19,555 nt of DNA from an uncultured Bdellovibrio sp. (GCF_946478835.1 NZ_CAMLDV010000061.1:1-19555); one strand, 5' to 3'; shown: positions 1 through 7,295, counted from the stretch's first letter. Numbers and translations: made by a program. Notes: generated by a model from the sequence alone, not told the origin.

Positions 1-3
1 AAT

Positions 4-34
4 AAGAACTGTTTCAAACTGAGACACTGTTCTT
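4..34. repeat. Imperfect hairpin upstream of the metalloprotease gene
   Basis: AAGAAC (4-9) pairs with GTTCTT (29-34), and the stem continues inward with mismatches. It contains CTGAGACACTG (19-29), which recurs at 5570-5580. There is no T-run, so it is more likely regulatory than a terminator, but it could also be the 3' end of an upstream gene outside the window. Confidence 0.3.
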
Positions 35-66
35 AAGAAAACGAGGGGCTTCTCCGAAAAGTCTGT

Positions 67-879
67 ATGACTTCCCTCAGGAGAACCACCCTCGTTTTGT
101 TTTTTATGGGCTGTTGCTTGCTCTTTCAAAACTGCAGCAACTCAAGTTCTGATTCCGCAACGAGCTTTCCTTTTTCCAGTCCCAATCTTTATTTTAAATC
201 CACGCAAAAAGTCGTTGTAGAAGTCTACTACGAACCCGGAGCTGAACCCTACGAGGGAACGACTTTGTCGGGAATGAACTACTGGCAAATCTTAGAAGAC
301 AATTTGAATTCCATTTTTCAGTATCGTAGCACCGCTCCTGTTTTGATTGTGCCCAGAGCTTTAAATCAAATGACGGCGATTCCTTCGCAAAATCGTACAA
401 GCTGGCTTGGCACTGACATTTTAAATTTAAGCAAACAGTATCGACAAGCCGAACCCACCTCCACAGAAGCGCACTTCTATCTTTATTTCTTAAAAGGAAA
501 TTACAATCCCGGTTCGGGCCCGACAGCGAGTGTGATCGGCGTCAGCCTTGGCGGCACACCTATTATTGCGATCTTTAAGGAAGTGATTCAAAACTCAGGC
601 AATAATCCCAATGGACCTGTTCCCAAATACGTCGAGCAAAGCACGATGGTGCATGAGATTGGACACGCTTTGGGTTTTGTTAATAACGGTGTCCCGATGG
701 TGACTCCCCACCAGGACACAGCACATGGTGCTCACACCACAAATACAAATTGCGTGATGTACTGGCAAAACGAAGGCGCCAGCGATCTTTCTTCATTTGT
801 TCAGCATTATATTACGACGGGGTCCACGGTGATGTGGGGACCTGAAGTTCTGCAAGATGCGCAGAACTTCAGTCAGTGA
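67..879 (+). CDS. Secreted zinc-metalloprotease lipoprotein (metzincin-like)
   Basis: This is a 270-residue protein with a lipoprotein signal peptide: Arg5-Arg6, a hydrophobic stretch at about 8-20, and a lipobox ending FQN-C with the lipidated Cys at 23. A zinc-protease motif HEIGHALGF begins at His196 (ligands His196 and His200, catalytic Glu197), followed by a Met-turn-like CVMYW with Met231. These features point to a membrane-anchored, periplasmic or surface endopeptidase of metzincin type. The position normally held by the third zinc ligand, three residues after Gly203, is Asn206. His215, His220 and His223 lie just downstream and could supply the ligand. This resembles bacterial 'membrane metalloprotease' proteins with an NNG-P-x-HxD-AHG layout. 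The ATG at 67 gives the basic n-region but has no clear ribosome binding site; an AGGAG at 79-83 lies inside the gene and fits no good alternative start. Substrate unknown. Confidence 0.85.
   Translation: MTSLRRTTLVLFFMGCCLLFQNCSNSSSDSATSFPFSSPNLYFKSTQKVVVEVYYEPGAEPYEGTTLSGMNYWQILEDNLNSIFQYRSTAPVLIVPRALNQMTAIPSQNRTSWLGTDILNLSKQYRQAEPTSTEAHFYLYFLKGNYNPGSGPTASVIGVSLGGTPIIAIFKEVIQNSGNNPNGPVPKYVEQSTMVHEIGHALGFVNNGVPMVTPHQDTAHGAHTTNTNCVMYWQNEGASDLSSFVQHYITTGSTVMWGPEVLQDAQNFSQ
844..870 (+). terminator. Hairpin inside the 3' end of the metalloprotease gene, possible terminator
   Basis: Positions 844-853 and 861-870 form a perfect 10-bp inverted repeat with a 7-base loop. It encodes the last residues of the metalloprotease and ends nine bases before the end of the stop codon. 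The following plus-strand bases are only moderately T-rich, so termination is plausible rather than certain. It sits between convergent genes only 4 bp apart, so it may separate the two transcripts. Confidence 0.5.
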
Positions 880-883
880 TTCA

Positions 884-2299
884 TTATTTCGCTTTTACGA
901 TTTCTGGTTTGTATTTTTCAAATTGCGGAATGATGTTTTCATTCCCGTAAACCAAGACTTTGAATTTATTCGGATCAACAGCCTTTTTGATCGCCGCATT
1001 GGAATCTTTCAAGCGAAGATTTGCCACGTTCTTATTGAAGTCCGTGAGGTAATCCACCGGGATTCCGTAAAAGTCCAAAGCCATAAGGTTGTAAGCCAAA
1101 CGGTCCGCGGTTTCAATCGCGCGCGGAAACTGTCCAATCAACTGATTGCGTGAAGCTGTGATTTCAGATTCTTGAGCCCCGTTATTCACGTAATCCGTCA
1201 CGACTTTCAAAGCCTCGTCCAAAGTTCTTCCCGCCGTTTCGTTTTTCGTGAAAGTAGAGATATCAAAACTTCCACGCTCTTTTCTCACATCAAAGAAAGA
1301 ATAAATCGAATAAGTCAGCCCGAGATCATCGCGAACCTTTTGATTCAAACGACTGGCAAAACTGCCGCCCAAAACTTCATTGCCTAAACGCAGTGCCAGG
1401 TAATCAGGATCGTTGCGTGAAATTCCCAATTCAGAAATACGGATTTGTGTTTGTTGCAAACCCTTTTTCACGATGAGCTTCACTTTCAAAGAATCCGACG
1501 CCGGAGGAGCCGCTACGTTCACAACTGGAATGGTTCTTTTTGTCCATTTTGCAAAAACGTCTTGGATCTTCTTTTCGTAAGCCTCATCAAAAGCCCCCAC
1601 GACAGCCAAAGACGCATTGTTAGGACGATAGAAAGTCAGATAGTGTTTGATGATATCCTGCTTGCTTGTGCCGCGAAGAGACTCAATCGTTCCATTCACG
1701 TCACGTCCGTAAGGATGCTCTCCAAAGACAAACTTATCCGACTCATCGTCTGCATACGAAGACGGATTGTCGATTTTCTTTTGCAAGCCCGCGATCATTT
1801 GCGCGCGAATGCGGGAAATCTCCGTGTCCTTAAATGCTGGGTTCATAGCGACATCGGCAAAGAGATCCAAAAGTGTCTCTGAACCCGTCGTCAATGAATC
1901 GGCATAGACCGTCGTTACATCAGCACCAGGAGTGATATCTAAAGAAGCTCCCAATTGACCGAAGTCATCGGCAATTTTCATGGCGTCTTTAGTTTGCGTC
2001 CCCTGCTCCAGCAAGTACGCCGTCAAAGCGTTTAAACCCGGATGCTGAGAAGGCTCCTGCATAGAACCCGTTTTCATCATCAAAGTCAGACTCACACGCG
2101 GCAATGTCGCATCATGCACGAAGAAAACTTTAAGACCGTTTTCTAAGGTGAGTTCTTTATAAGGTTGCAGCTTAAAAGAGCCGTTGCCCTTAGTGACATA
2201 ACCCGCGGAAGGTGCTTTTTCTTTTTTAGAAGAGCTTGAGCAGGCGACAAAGGAAGCGCAAATCAAAGGAAGTGTGAATGCCAACGTGATTTTGTTCAT
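884..2299 (-). CDS. M16-family peptidase homologue lacking the zinc site (lipoprotein, partner subunit)
   Basis: This 471-residue lipoprotein has a lipobox SFVA-C with Cys20. It carries two M16 domains: the N-terminal half at about 45-230 and the C-terminal half at about 270-460. Where active M16 enzymes have HxxEH, this protein has A-L-T-A-Y (residues 91-95), so all zinc ligands are missing. The C-terminal domain keeps the Arg323...Tyr330 pair in VRDDLGLTY, the substrate-binding signature of the non-zinc subunit in bacterial heterodimeric M16B peptidases such as the Sphingomonas A1 pair. It starts 2 bases after the stop codon of the active M16 gene. Its ribosome binding site AAGGA lies inside that gene, so the two are translationally coupled. 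It is probably an outer- or inner-membrane-tethered partner in the periplasm. Family assignment is secure; subunit pairing is inferred from motifs and operon. Confidence 0.88.
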   Translation of the reverse strand: MNKITLAFTLPLICASFVACSSSSKKEKAPSAGYVTKGNGSFKLQPYKELTLENGLKVFFVHDATLPRVSLTLMMKTGSMQEPSQHPGLNALTAYLLEQGTQTKDAMKIADDFGQLGASLDITPGADVTTVYADSLTTGSETLLDLFADVAMNPAFKDTEISRIRAQMIAGLQKKIDNPSSYADDESDKFVFGEHPYGRDVNGTIESLRGTSKQDIIKHYLTFYRPNNASLAVVGAFDEAYEKKIQDVFAKWTKRTIPVVNVAAPPASDSLKVKLIVKKGLQQTQIRISELGISRNDPDYLALRLGNEVLGGSFASRLNQKVRDDLGLTYSIYSFFDVRKERGSFDISTFTKNETAGRTLDEALKVVTDYVNNGAQESEITASRNQLIGQFPRAIETADRLAYNLMALDFYGIPVDYLTDFNKNVANLRLKDSNAAIKKAVDPNKFKVLVYGNENIIPQFEKYKPEIVKAK

Positions 2300-2301
2300 A
2301 A

Positions 2302-3708
2302 CTATTCCTTCTTTGCCTTAGGCTCTAGGGTGATAATCGAACGCTGAGTTTGTTGCGTGTATTTATCTGCGGCTTTCTTAATATCTTCCGCCGTAACAGC
2401 CTGATACTTTTCAAGATCCGTGAAGAGGCTTTCATACGTGCCTGTGACGATTTCATTCACAGCCAAAGCGCGCGCCTTTCCGTCCATAGTTTTTAGGCTA
2501 TCAACCAAGTCTTTCATGACTTGCGTTTTTGCTTTTTCCAATTCTTTGTCAGAAACCTTTTGATTACGCAGTTTCCAGATTTCGTTATAAACGATATCCA
2601 AAGCTTCCTGAGTACCAACACCCGGTTTCATATTGACGCCGACACCTAAAACGCCGGCATCTTTCATTGCGTAGTTATAGGCATAAGCCGAAGTCGCGAT
2701 TTGTTTTTGGTAAACCAAACGTTTGTGCAAACGGCTGGAAGTTCCATAACCCAAAATATTTGCCGCTAAATCCAACGGATACATGTCGGGCTCCCCTTGA
2801 CGCGGACTTTGGAAAGCCACTACGAAGGAATTATTTTGCACGTCTTTTTTCAAGGTCGCATTTTGTTGAACTTTTTGTGGAGGTTCAACAGGATGCTTCT
2901 TTTCAGGCAAAGGTTTTGAAGGAAGCTTGCCATAATACTTTTCAATCAGGCTTTTTACTGAAGACGTTTTAAAGTCTCCAACCAAAACCAAAACCGCATT
3001 GTTAGGAACATAGAAAGTGTTATAGAAGAAACGCAGTTTTTCAGAGTCGTAGTTTTCAATGTCTTTCATGTAACCGATCACAGGCCATTTGTACGAGTTG
3101 ACTTTAAACATCGTGCCCATCATCAACTCACGCAAAAGTCCCATCGGGTTGTTATCGACACGCCAGCGACGCTCTTCCTTCACAACCTCTTTTTCACTCT
3201 TAAGATCTTCAGGGCTGATCAGAAGAGAACTCATGCGGTCCACTTCCATGTCCATCACCAATTCAAGTTTAGAGCTTGGCAGATTTTCATAGAACCCAGT
3301 GTAGTCATTCGTTGTGAAAGCGTTATTTGTAATTCCGTTTTCGTGGAAGATACGGTCAAACGCTTTGCCGTCATACTTTTTGGCACCCTTGAACATCATG
3401 TGTTCAAGCATGTGAGCGGCGCCCGTGACACCTGGATATTCATCCCGTGAACCGACGCGATACCACGTGTGATAACTCACCATCGGAACGGCATGGTCTT
3501 CAAGCAGAAGAACCGTGAGTCCGTTATCCAAAACAAACTTTGTGACCGGCAAAGAGATTTTAAGATCACTTTGTTGAGCCCATCCTTTGATGGCTCCGAT
3601 CACTTCACTTTTTTCGGGTTTATTAGGGAGTGTCGGTGTGGGTTCGACGGCTAGGACGGTCGCGGAAAAGCAAAGTCCTAAAAGCAAAAGCGAAAAACGT
3701 TTCTTCAT
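2302..3708 (-). CDS. Active M16 zinc peptidase (periplasmic, HxxEH)
   Basis: This 468-residue protein has a cleavable signal peptide (KKR, a hydrophobic core at 5-19, ending near VLA-V). The M16 active site is intact: HMLEH at 99-103 gives His99, His103 and catalytic Glu102, and Glu178 in VVKEER is placed for the third zinc ligand. The MMFKGA after the motif and NNAFTTNDYTGFYENLP at about 128-144 are typical of bacterial M16 peptidases. The Arg/Tyr pair of the partner protein is replaced here by Val and Thr at the aligned positions, as expected if this chain works as the catalytic half of a heterodimer with the downstream lipoprotein. M16 enzymes degrade peptides in a closed chamber, so a role in periplasmic peptide breakdown is likely. 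The ribosome binding site is weak (AAGAAG). It is the first gene of the two-gene operon. Confidence 0.92.
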   Translation of the reverse strand: MKKRFSLLLLGLCFSATVLAVEPTPTLPNKPEKSEVIGAIKGWAQQSDLKISLPVTKFVLDNGLTVLLLEDHAVPMVSYHTWYRVGSRDEYPGVTGAAHMLEHMMFKGAKKYDGKAFDRIFHENGITNNAFTTNDYTGFYENLPSSKLELVMDMEVDRMSSLLISPEDLKSEKEVVKEERRWRVDNNPMGLLRELMMGTMFKVNSYKWPVIGYMKDIENYDSEKLRFFYNTFYVPNNAVLVLVGDFKTSSVKSLIEKYYGKLPSKPLPEKKHPVEPPQKVQQNATLKKDVQNNSFVVAFQSPRQGEPDMYPLDLAANILGYGTSSRLHKRLVYQKQIATSAYAYNYAMKDAGVLGVGVNMKPGVGTQEALDIVYNEIWKLRNQKVSDKELEKAKTQVMKDLVDSLKTMDGKARALAVNEIVTGTYESLFTDLEKYQAVTAEDIKKAADKYTQQTQRSIITLEPKAKKE

Positions 3709-3718
3709 AGCTGCTTCT

Positions 3719-3775
3719 TTCGTTGAATATGCAATAACCCTTAGTTTGAAACCCCAAGGCTATGAATTCAACGAA
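3719..3775. repeat. 10-bp inverted repeat in the M16 operon leader
   Basis: TTCGTTGAAT at 3719-3728 is matched by its exact reverse complement ATTCAACGAA at 3766-3775, with 37 bases between. The pair spans most of the 105-bp gap between the fliL-like stop and the M16 start, where the operon promoter should lie. I could not place a convincing -35/-10 pair. It may be an operator or a structured leader, and it is too widely spaced to be a simple terminator. Confidence 0.4.
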
Positions 3776-3813
3776 TAGAGGACATTTAAGACTTTTGTTC
3801 GGCGAAGACTGCT

Positions 3814-4323
3814 TTACTGCACAACGAAGTCAGAGAAAAAGACATCTTTCACAACGCCGCGATGAAGAATGCCATTCACCTCACCAGCGATTTTGTCTTT
3901 TAAAAAGAGTTTGCCTTGAATGCTGTCTAGGTCCGCGAAGGACTTATCATTTAACAAGCGTACAATGCGGTCACGAGCTTTTGCGCGGTTTTCAGGTTCC
4001 ATCACTTCCTCGAAACCCTCTTTACCAAGCATTTGTAGATTCACTTCCAAACGGATCGTGCGCTTGGGTTCGCCCCCCAAATTCACAGTGAACTTATCCA
4101 TTGTGTACACAAGCGGAGAAAGGTCAGCTTCATTGGAAGTGGAGGCCAGTTCACGCTCAGCATCTTCTTCTGTGATTTTTGGATTTTCCCAACCCATCGT
4201 CGAGGCGTAAACCATGTAACCCCCTGCTCCCATCACGGCGATATTCAGAACCGCAAAAGCGATTTGCAGAATCATTCCTAGGTTGCGCTTGGGAGCTGGA
4301 GCTTTTTCTTGTGTTTCAGCCAT
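3814..4323 (-). CDS. fliL: FliL-like flagellar basal body-associated protein
   Basis: This 169-residue single-pass inner-membrane protein has a short charged cytoplasmic N-terminus (1-14), one transmembrane helix at about 16-40, and a periplasmic FliL domain from about residue 65. The domain shows the typical VYTMDKFTVNLGGE...RTIRLEVNLQM start and the characteristic ending VVKDVFFSDFVVQ. FliL surrounds the flagellar stator and aids motor torque in other bacteria. The ribosome binding site AGAGG lies about 9 bases before the ATG. No other flagellar gene is in the window, so this copy is outside a flagellar operon and may be one of several paralogues. A sigma28-like promoter upstream supports a flagellar role. 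Family identification is strong; the symbol is by family, not proven orthology. Confidence 0.88.
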   Translation of the reverse strand: MAETQEKAPAPKRNLGMILQIAFAVLNIAVMGAGGYMVYASTMGWENPKITEEDAERELASTSNEADLSPLVYTMDKFTVNLGGEPKRTIRLEVNLQMLGKEGFEEVMEPENRAKARDRIVRLLNDKSFADLDSIQGKLFLKDKIAGEVNGILHRGVVKDVFFSDFVVQ

Positions 4324-4347
4324 GTCTAACTACCTCTTCATTGAAAG

Positions 4348-4374
4348 ATATCGGTGAAACAGGCCTAGGTCTTA
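4348..4374 (-). promoter_or_regulatory. Putative sigma28 (FliA-type) promoter for the fliL-like gene
   Basis: Read on the minus strand, TAAG (4374-4371) is followed by 15 bases and then ACCGATAT (4355-4348). This resembles the flagellar sigma consensus TAAA-N15-GCCGATAA. Transcription would start near 4341, leaving a short leader that contains the AGAGG ribosome binding site. The -10 core CCGATA matches and the -35 matches 3 of 4. Confidence 0.5.
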
Positions 4375-4386
4375 AGATCTAAGACC
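4368..4386. repeat. 7-bp palindrome in the fliL / L,D-transpeptidase divergent region
   Basis: GGTCTTA at 4368-4374 and TAAGACC at 4380-4386 are a perfect inverted repeat with a 5-base spacer. It overlaps the -35 element of the putative flagellar promoter, so it could be an operator. The neighbouring TTAGACA direct repeats at 4417-4423 and 4437-4443 are exactly 20 bases apart, and TAAGACA at 4469-4475 is related. Confidence 0.4.
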
Positions 4387-4458
4387 CTATTTCTTCACAT
4401 TTATTAAGGAAAAATCTTAGACAAAACGTCCAAGCTTTAGACATACGAGGACAGGTAC

Positions 4459-4489
4459 TTGACAAGAATAAGACACTTCCGACCATAAT
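4459..4489 (+). promoter_or_regulatory. Housekeeping-type promoter for the L,D-transpeptidase gene, possibly leaderless
   Basis: A perfect -35 TTGACA (4459-4464) and a -10 CATAAT (4484-4489, 5 of 6) are separated by 19 bases, slightly long. Transcription would begin about 7 bases after the -10, at or next to the ATG at 4496. The absence of any ribosome binding site there fits a leaderless mRNA. Confidence 0.5.
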
Positions 4490-4495
4490 AGAGAT

Positions 4496-5497
4496 ATGAG
4501 ACGTTTCCTCACGGGCTGTGCTTTATCTTTGCTAAGTCTGCCAACACTGGCGGGCCCTGCCGTCACGTCCACTTCTCAAGTTGAAACGGAACTTCTCCCA
4601 GCTCCCCTTTTACAAATCTCAGAGACAGAAGCGTTTTCTCGCTACGTTTTTCTTGTCGATAAAGAACAACGCAAGCTCACCGTCTTTGAGCGCAATGGCG
4701 AGAAAATCAAAAAAGTGGAAGAGTACCCTGCTGACATCGGTAAAGCCGGTGGAAATAAAACAAAACGCGACGATCACAAAACTCCAGAAGGTATTTATTT
4801 CTTAGAGCAGCGTTTATCTCAGCCAAAAATCCCCTTCAATCTTTATGGCGCTTTGGCCTTCACGACAAACTACCCAAATCTATTTGACCAACGAGAAAAG
4901 AAAACAGGTTCTGGCATCTGGCTGCACGCCATTCCCGACACTGTGCCTTTGACTCGCGGTTCAAGAGGCTGTGTCGTGGTTCGCAACGAGGTGATTAAAA
5001 AGCTTGCCGACTACATCAAGCTTCGTGAAACACCGATCTTGATCTTTGATCACGTGAATTATCTTTCTAAAGAAGATCACGAAAAACGCCGCCTGGAACT
5101 GAACACTTTTGTTGAAGGCTGGCGCCAAGCTTGGGAAAACCAAGATATCGAAAAGTACATGAGCTTTTACGACAAAGACTTCAGAGCTCCCGGCTTTAAC
5201 TTCGATTCTTGGAAAAATCACAAAGCCAACTTGAAATCCAAATACGAATTCATCAAGGTTCATCTTTCTCAGCCGTACATCGTTCAACACAACGATCAGT
5301 TGTTAGTAAAGACATTGCAAAGATACGAATCCGATAAACACGTCGACTACGGCGTTAAGACGATCTACGCATTGAAGTCCGGCAACACTTACAAAATCAT
5401 CCGCGAAGAGTGGACCCCGTTTAATCAAAAAGAAGTCACAGCCGCTATCGCCCGTGACAACTCGCTCACAGCTCAAGCCAACCAAAGCCAACAATAA
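4496..5497 (+). CDS. Secreted L,D-transpeptidase / L,D-carboxypeptidase (YkuD) with NTF2-like tail
   Basis: This 333-residue exported protein has a signal peptide (MRR, core 5-17, cleavage near LAG-P). The YkuD catalytic domain spans about 49-185, with His144 in GIWLHAIP and the signature SRGCVVVRN at 156-164, where Cys159 is the nucleophile. Residues about 204-305 (VEGWRQAWENQDIEKYMSFY...) form an NTF2/SnoaL-like domain. This two-domain order matches Helicobacter Csd6 and Campylobacter Pgp2, periplasmic L,D-carboxypeptidases that trim peptidoglycan tetrapeptides and control helical cell shape. Transpeptidation instead of trimming is possible. Bdellovibrio uses enzymes of this class to alter its own and prey wall. 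It is transcribed divergently from the fliL-like gene. The start is set by the signal peptide; there is no Shine-Dalgarno sequence, and the promoter position suggests a leaderless message. Confidence 0.9.
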   Translation: MRRFLTGCALSLLSLPTLAGPAVTSTSQVETELLPAPLLQISETEAFSRYVFLVDKEQRKLTVFERNGEKIKKVEEYPADIGKAGGNKTKRDDHKTPEGIYFLEQRLSQPKIPFNLYGALAFTTNYPNLFDQREKKTGSGIWLHAIPDTVPLTRGSRGCVVVRNEVIKKLADYIKLRETPILIFDHVNYLSKEDHEKRRLELNTFVEGWRQAWENQDIEKYMSFYDKDFRAPGFNFDSWKNHKANLKSKYEFIKVHLSQPYIVQHNDQLLVKTLQRYESDKHVDYGVKTIYALKSGNTYKIIREEWTPFNQKEVTAAIARDNSLTAQANQSQQ

Positions 5498-5650
5498 TTT
5501 AAGGCAACACCCGTCAAAGTATTTTCATTTAGGTGCCCTGCTTTGTCTTAAAACGGGAGACGTCTCATCCTGAGACACTGAATTCAAATATATCTCGTTT
5601 TAAAAGGCATATCCCTTGCTCTCTTTTTCAAAAAACCAAAGGAGAGACCT
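5498..5650 (+). promoter_or_regulatory. Leader/promoter region of the paralogue operon with nested repeats
   Basis: These 153 bases hold no gene. TTAAAACG (5548-5555) and CGTTTTAA (5596-5603) form an inverted repeat that extends imperfectly inward. Inside it lies the perfect 10-bp palindrome GAGACGTCTC (5557-5566), and then CTGAGACACTG (5570-5580), which also occurs at 19-29 upstream of the metalloprotease. A strong AAGGAGAG ribosome binding site precedes the ATG at 5651. I see no clear sigma70 -35/-10 pair, so control by another sigma factor or an activator is possible. Confidence 0.4.
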
Positions 5651-6454
5651 ATGTCGTCCAAAATTCTATCGCTCACTCTTGCTGGCGTGATGGGCCTGCA
5701 AAGTGTGGCCTTTGCGCAAACAGATCGCACGGCAGGTATTGGCACTGAACAAATCCGTACAGCTAAAGAAAACATCCGCTCTGTGAAGGCGGAGTTGTTG
5801 GCGTTGGATCAAGCGTTAAGCACTGCCAAAGAGAATATCCAAAAACGCGATCACTCAGGCGCCCAATTCAGTTCGACGACCATTGCAGGTGCTGCTCTCG
5901 GACTGGGGTTGTCTGTTTATGCCGCATTCTCCTTACGTTCACGCGGTGGAGAAATGAGCGGGATTTTGGGAATGTTGGCGGCAATGACCGGAATGGTTAT
6001 GTCAGGTGTTTCAGCGGGCACAAGTGCTCTAGATCAAGCGACAAAACAAAAAGTCGATGTGAAAGACCTCAATGACAAACTGACAAAAGCGGAAAGTGAA
6101 GTGCAATCAGCGCTCGCTTCAACGAGCGATAAATCCTCTGTGGCTTTACTTAAACAGCTTGAAGGAAATCTGCAAGGCATTCGTGCAACACTGGCGAACT
6201 ATGATGAAAAGGATGCTTCCATTAGCAAAAACAAATTGATCGCAGAGGTTACACAAGCTGCTGGTGTGGCTATCACAGTGTATGGAATGGCTCGCAGTGA
6301 ATCCCGCGCGATTCTTATCGGCCCTTTGGTGATGAGCGCCGGAAATCTCGGACAGATCGTAGGAAACTTCTCGGATGCTGAAGCCGAGCAAGTGATCAAA
6401 GAAATCGAAAGCACTCGCCGTGCGCTGATTTCTGCAGCCGTCACTCTTGAATAA
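5651..6454 (+). CDS. Secreted helical protein of unknown function, paralogue A
   Basis: I do not recognise a named family. The 267-residue product has a clear signal peptide (SSK, core 5-20, AFA-Q cleavage near 22). The mature protein begins DRTAGIG and continues with amphipathic, probably coiled-coil segments at about 33-67, 135-186 and 240-264. Between these lie two hydrophobic Gly/Ala-rich pairs: hairpin 1 at about 76-94 and 102-127, and hairpin 2 at about 197-213 and 219-239 (AITVYG...LIGPLVMSAGN). Helices flanking hydrophobic hairpins are seen in alpha-helical pore-forming toxins, but also in ordinary membrane proteins, so function is open. The next gene is a tandem duplicate of equal length, and a third membrane-anchored gene completes the operon. 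The ribosome binding site is strong. The reading frame is certain because paralogue conservation is at protein level. Confidence 0.85.
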   Translation: MSSKILSLTLAGVMGLQSVAFAQTDRTAGIGTEQIRTAKENIRSVKAELLALDQALSTAKENIQKRDHSGAQFSSTTIAGAALGLGLSVYAAFSLRSRGGEMSGILGMLAAMTGMVMSGVSAGTSALDQATKQKVDVKDLNDKLTKAESEVQSALASTSDKSSVALLKQLEGNLQGIRATLANYDEKDASISKNKLIAEVTQAAGVAITVYGMARSESRAILIGPLVMSAGNLGQIVGNFSDAEAEQVIKEIESTRRALISAAVTLE

Positions 6455-6491
6455 TTAATATAAAACAAATGATTTAAAAGGAGAACAACCC

Positions 6492-7292
6492 ATGTCATCG
6501 AAAATTTTATGTCTGACTCTTGCTGGTATGATCAGCATGCAAAGTGCCGCCTTCGCCCAAGACCGCACAGCCGGTATTGGTGAAGAGCAAATCAAAACTG
6601 CTAAAGAAAATGTTCAGTCTTTGAAGGCAGAACTGCTCTCTTTAGATCAAGCTCTTGTGGCGACAAAGACTGCTATTGAAAAACGTGATTCTAAAGGAAG
6701 CATTTTAAGTGGCTCCGCTGTCGCAGGTGCGGCTGTGGGCCTGGGGCTTTCTGTGTATGCTACATTCAAATTCCGCGCACGTGGCGGCAGTGGTGATGGC
6801 ATTTTAGGACTTCTTGCCGGTGCGGCGAGTGTTCTTATGTCGGCGGGCTCTGTAGGTTTAAGTGTTGCCGGACAAGCCGTGAAGCCGGAAGCCGATGTGA
6901 CTAAATTAAACGAACAGTTGACGAAGGCTGAACAAGAAGTGAAAGAGGCTTTAAGCCAGACGACAGACAAATCTTCTGCGGCTCTTCTGAAAAATCTTGA
7001 AGTATCTTTGCAAGGCGCTCGCAAAACTTTGAATGAGTACTCTGAAAACGAAAGTTCTACTTCGAAAAACAAATTGATCGCGCAGATCGCTCAAGCAGCC
7101 GGTGCCGCTATCACGGTTTACGGTGTGACTCAAAAAGAATCCAGAGCAACACTCATCGGTCCTTTGGTGATGAGTGCAGGTAACATCGGACAAATCATCA
7201 GCGGTCTTTCAGACTCCGAAGCTGAGTTGGTTGTTAAAGAAATCGAAAACACTCGTCAGGCCCTGCGTTCTTCAGCGATGGCCCTTGAGTAA
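6492..7292 (+). CDS. Secreted helical protein of unknown function, paralogue B
   Basis: This 266-residue product aligns end to end with the preceding gene with a single one-residue gap after the signal peptide, at roughly 60 % identity by eye. It keeps the signal peptide (AFA-Q), the DRTAGIG mature start, the coiled-coil segments and both hydrophobic pairs. Conservation is highest over SKNKLIA...QAAG-x-AITVYG and ESRA-x-LIGPLVMSAGN (about 191-232 of copy A). The first hairpin and the segment after it have drifted most (GSGDGILGLLAGAASVLMS). The gap to copy A is 37 bases and carries its own AAAGGAG ribosome binding site. The pair could form a hetero-oligomer or could have divided roles after duplication. 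No catalytic motif is visible. Function unknown; tandem duplication is directly visible. Confidence 0.85.
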   Translation: MSSKILCLTLAGMISMQSAAFAQDRTAGIGEEQIKTAKENVQSLKAELLSLDQALVATKTAIEKRDSKGSILSGSAVAGAAVGLGLSVYATFKFRARGGSGDGILGLLAGAASVLMSAGSVGLSVAGQAVKPEADVTKLNEQLTKAEQEVKEALSQTTDKSSAALLKNLEVSLQGARKTLNEYSENESSTSKNKLIAQIAQAAGAAITVYGVTQKESRATLIGPLVMSAGNIGQIISGLSDSEAELVVKEIENTRQALRSSAMALE

Positions 7293-7295
7293 TTC

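Noticed and set aside
857..1882. Several plus-strand open frames opposite the M16 lipoprotein gene
   Set aside because: They lie fully inside a strongly supported gene on the other strand, lack ribosome binding sites and show no recognisable protein features.
3762..4210. Plus-strand open frames across the fliL-like gene
   Set aside because: They are antisense to a clear FliL protein, overlap each other in different frames, and have no domain or upstream signals.
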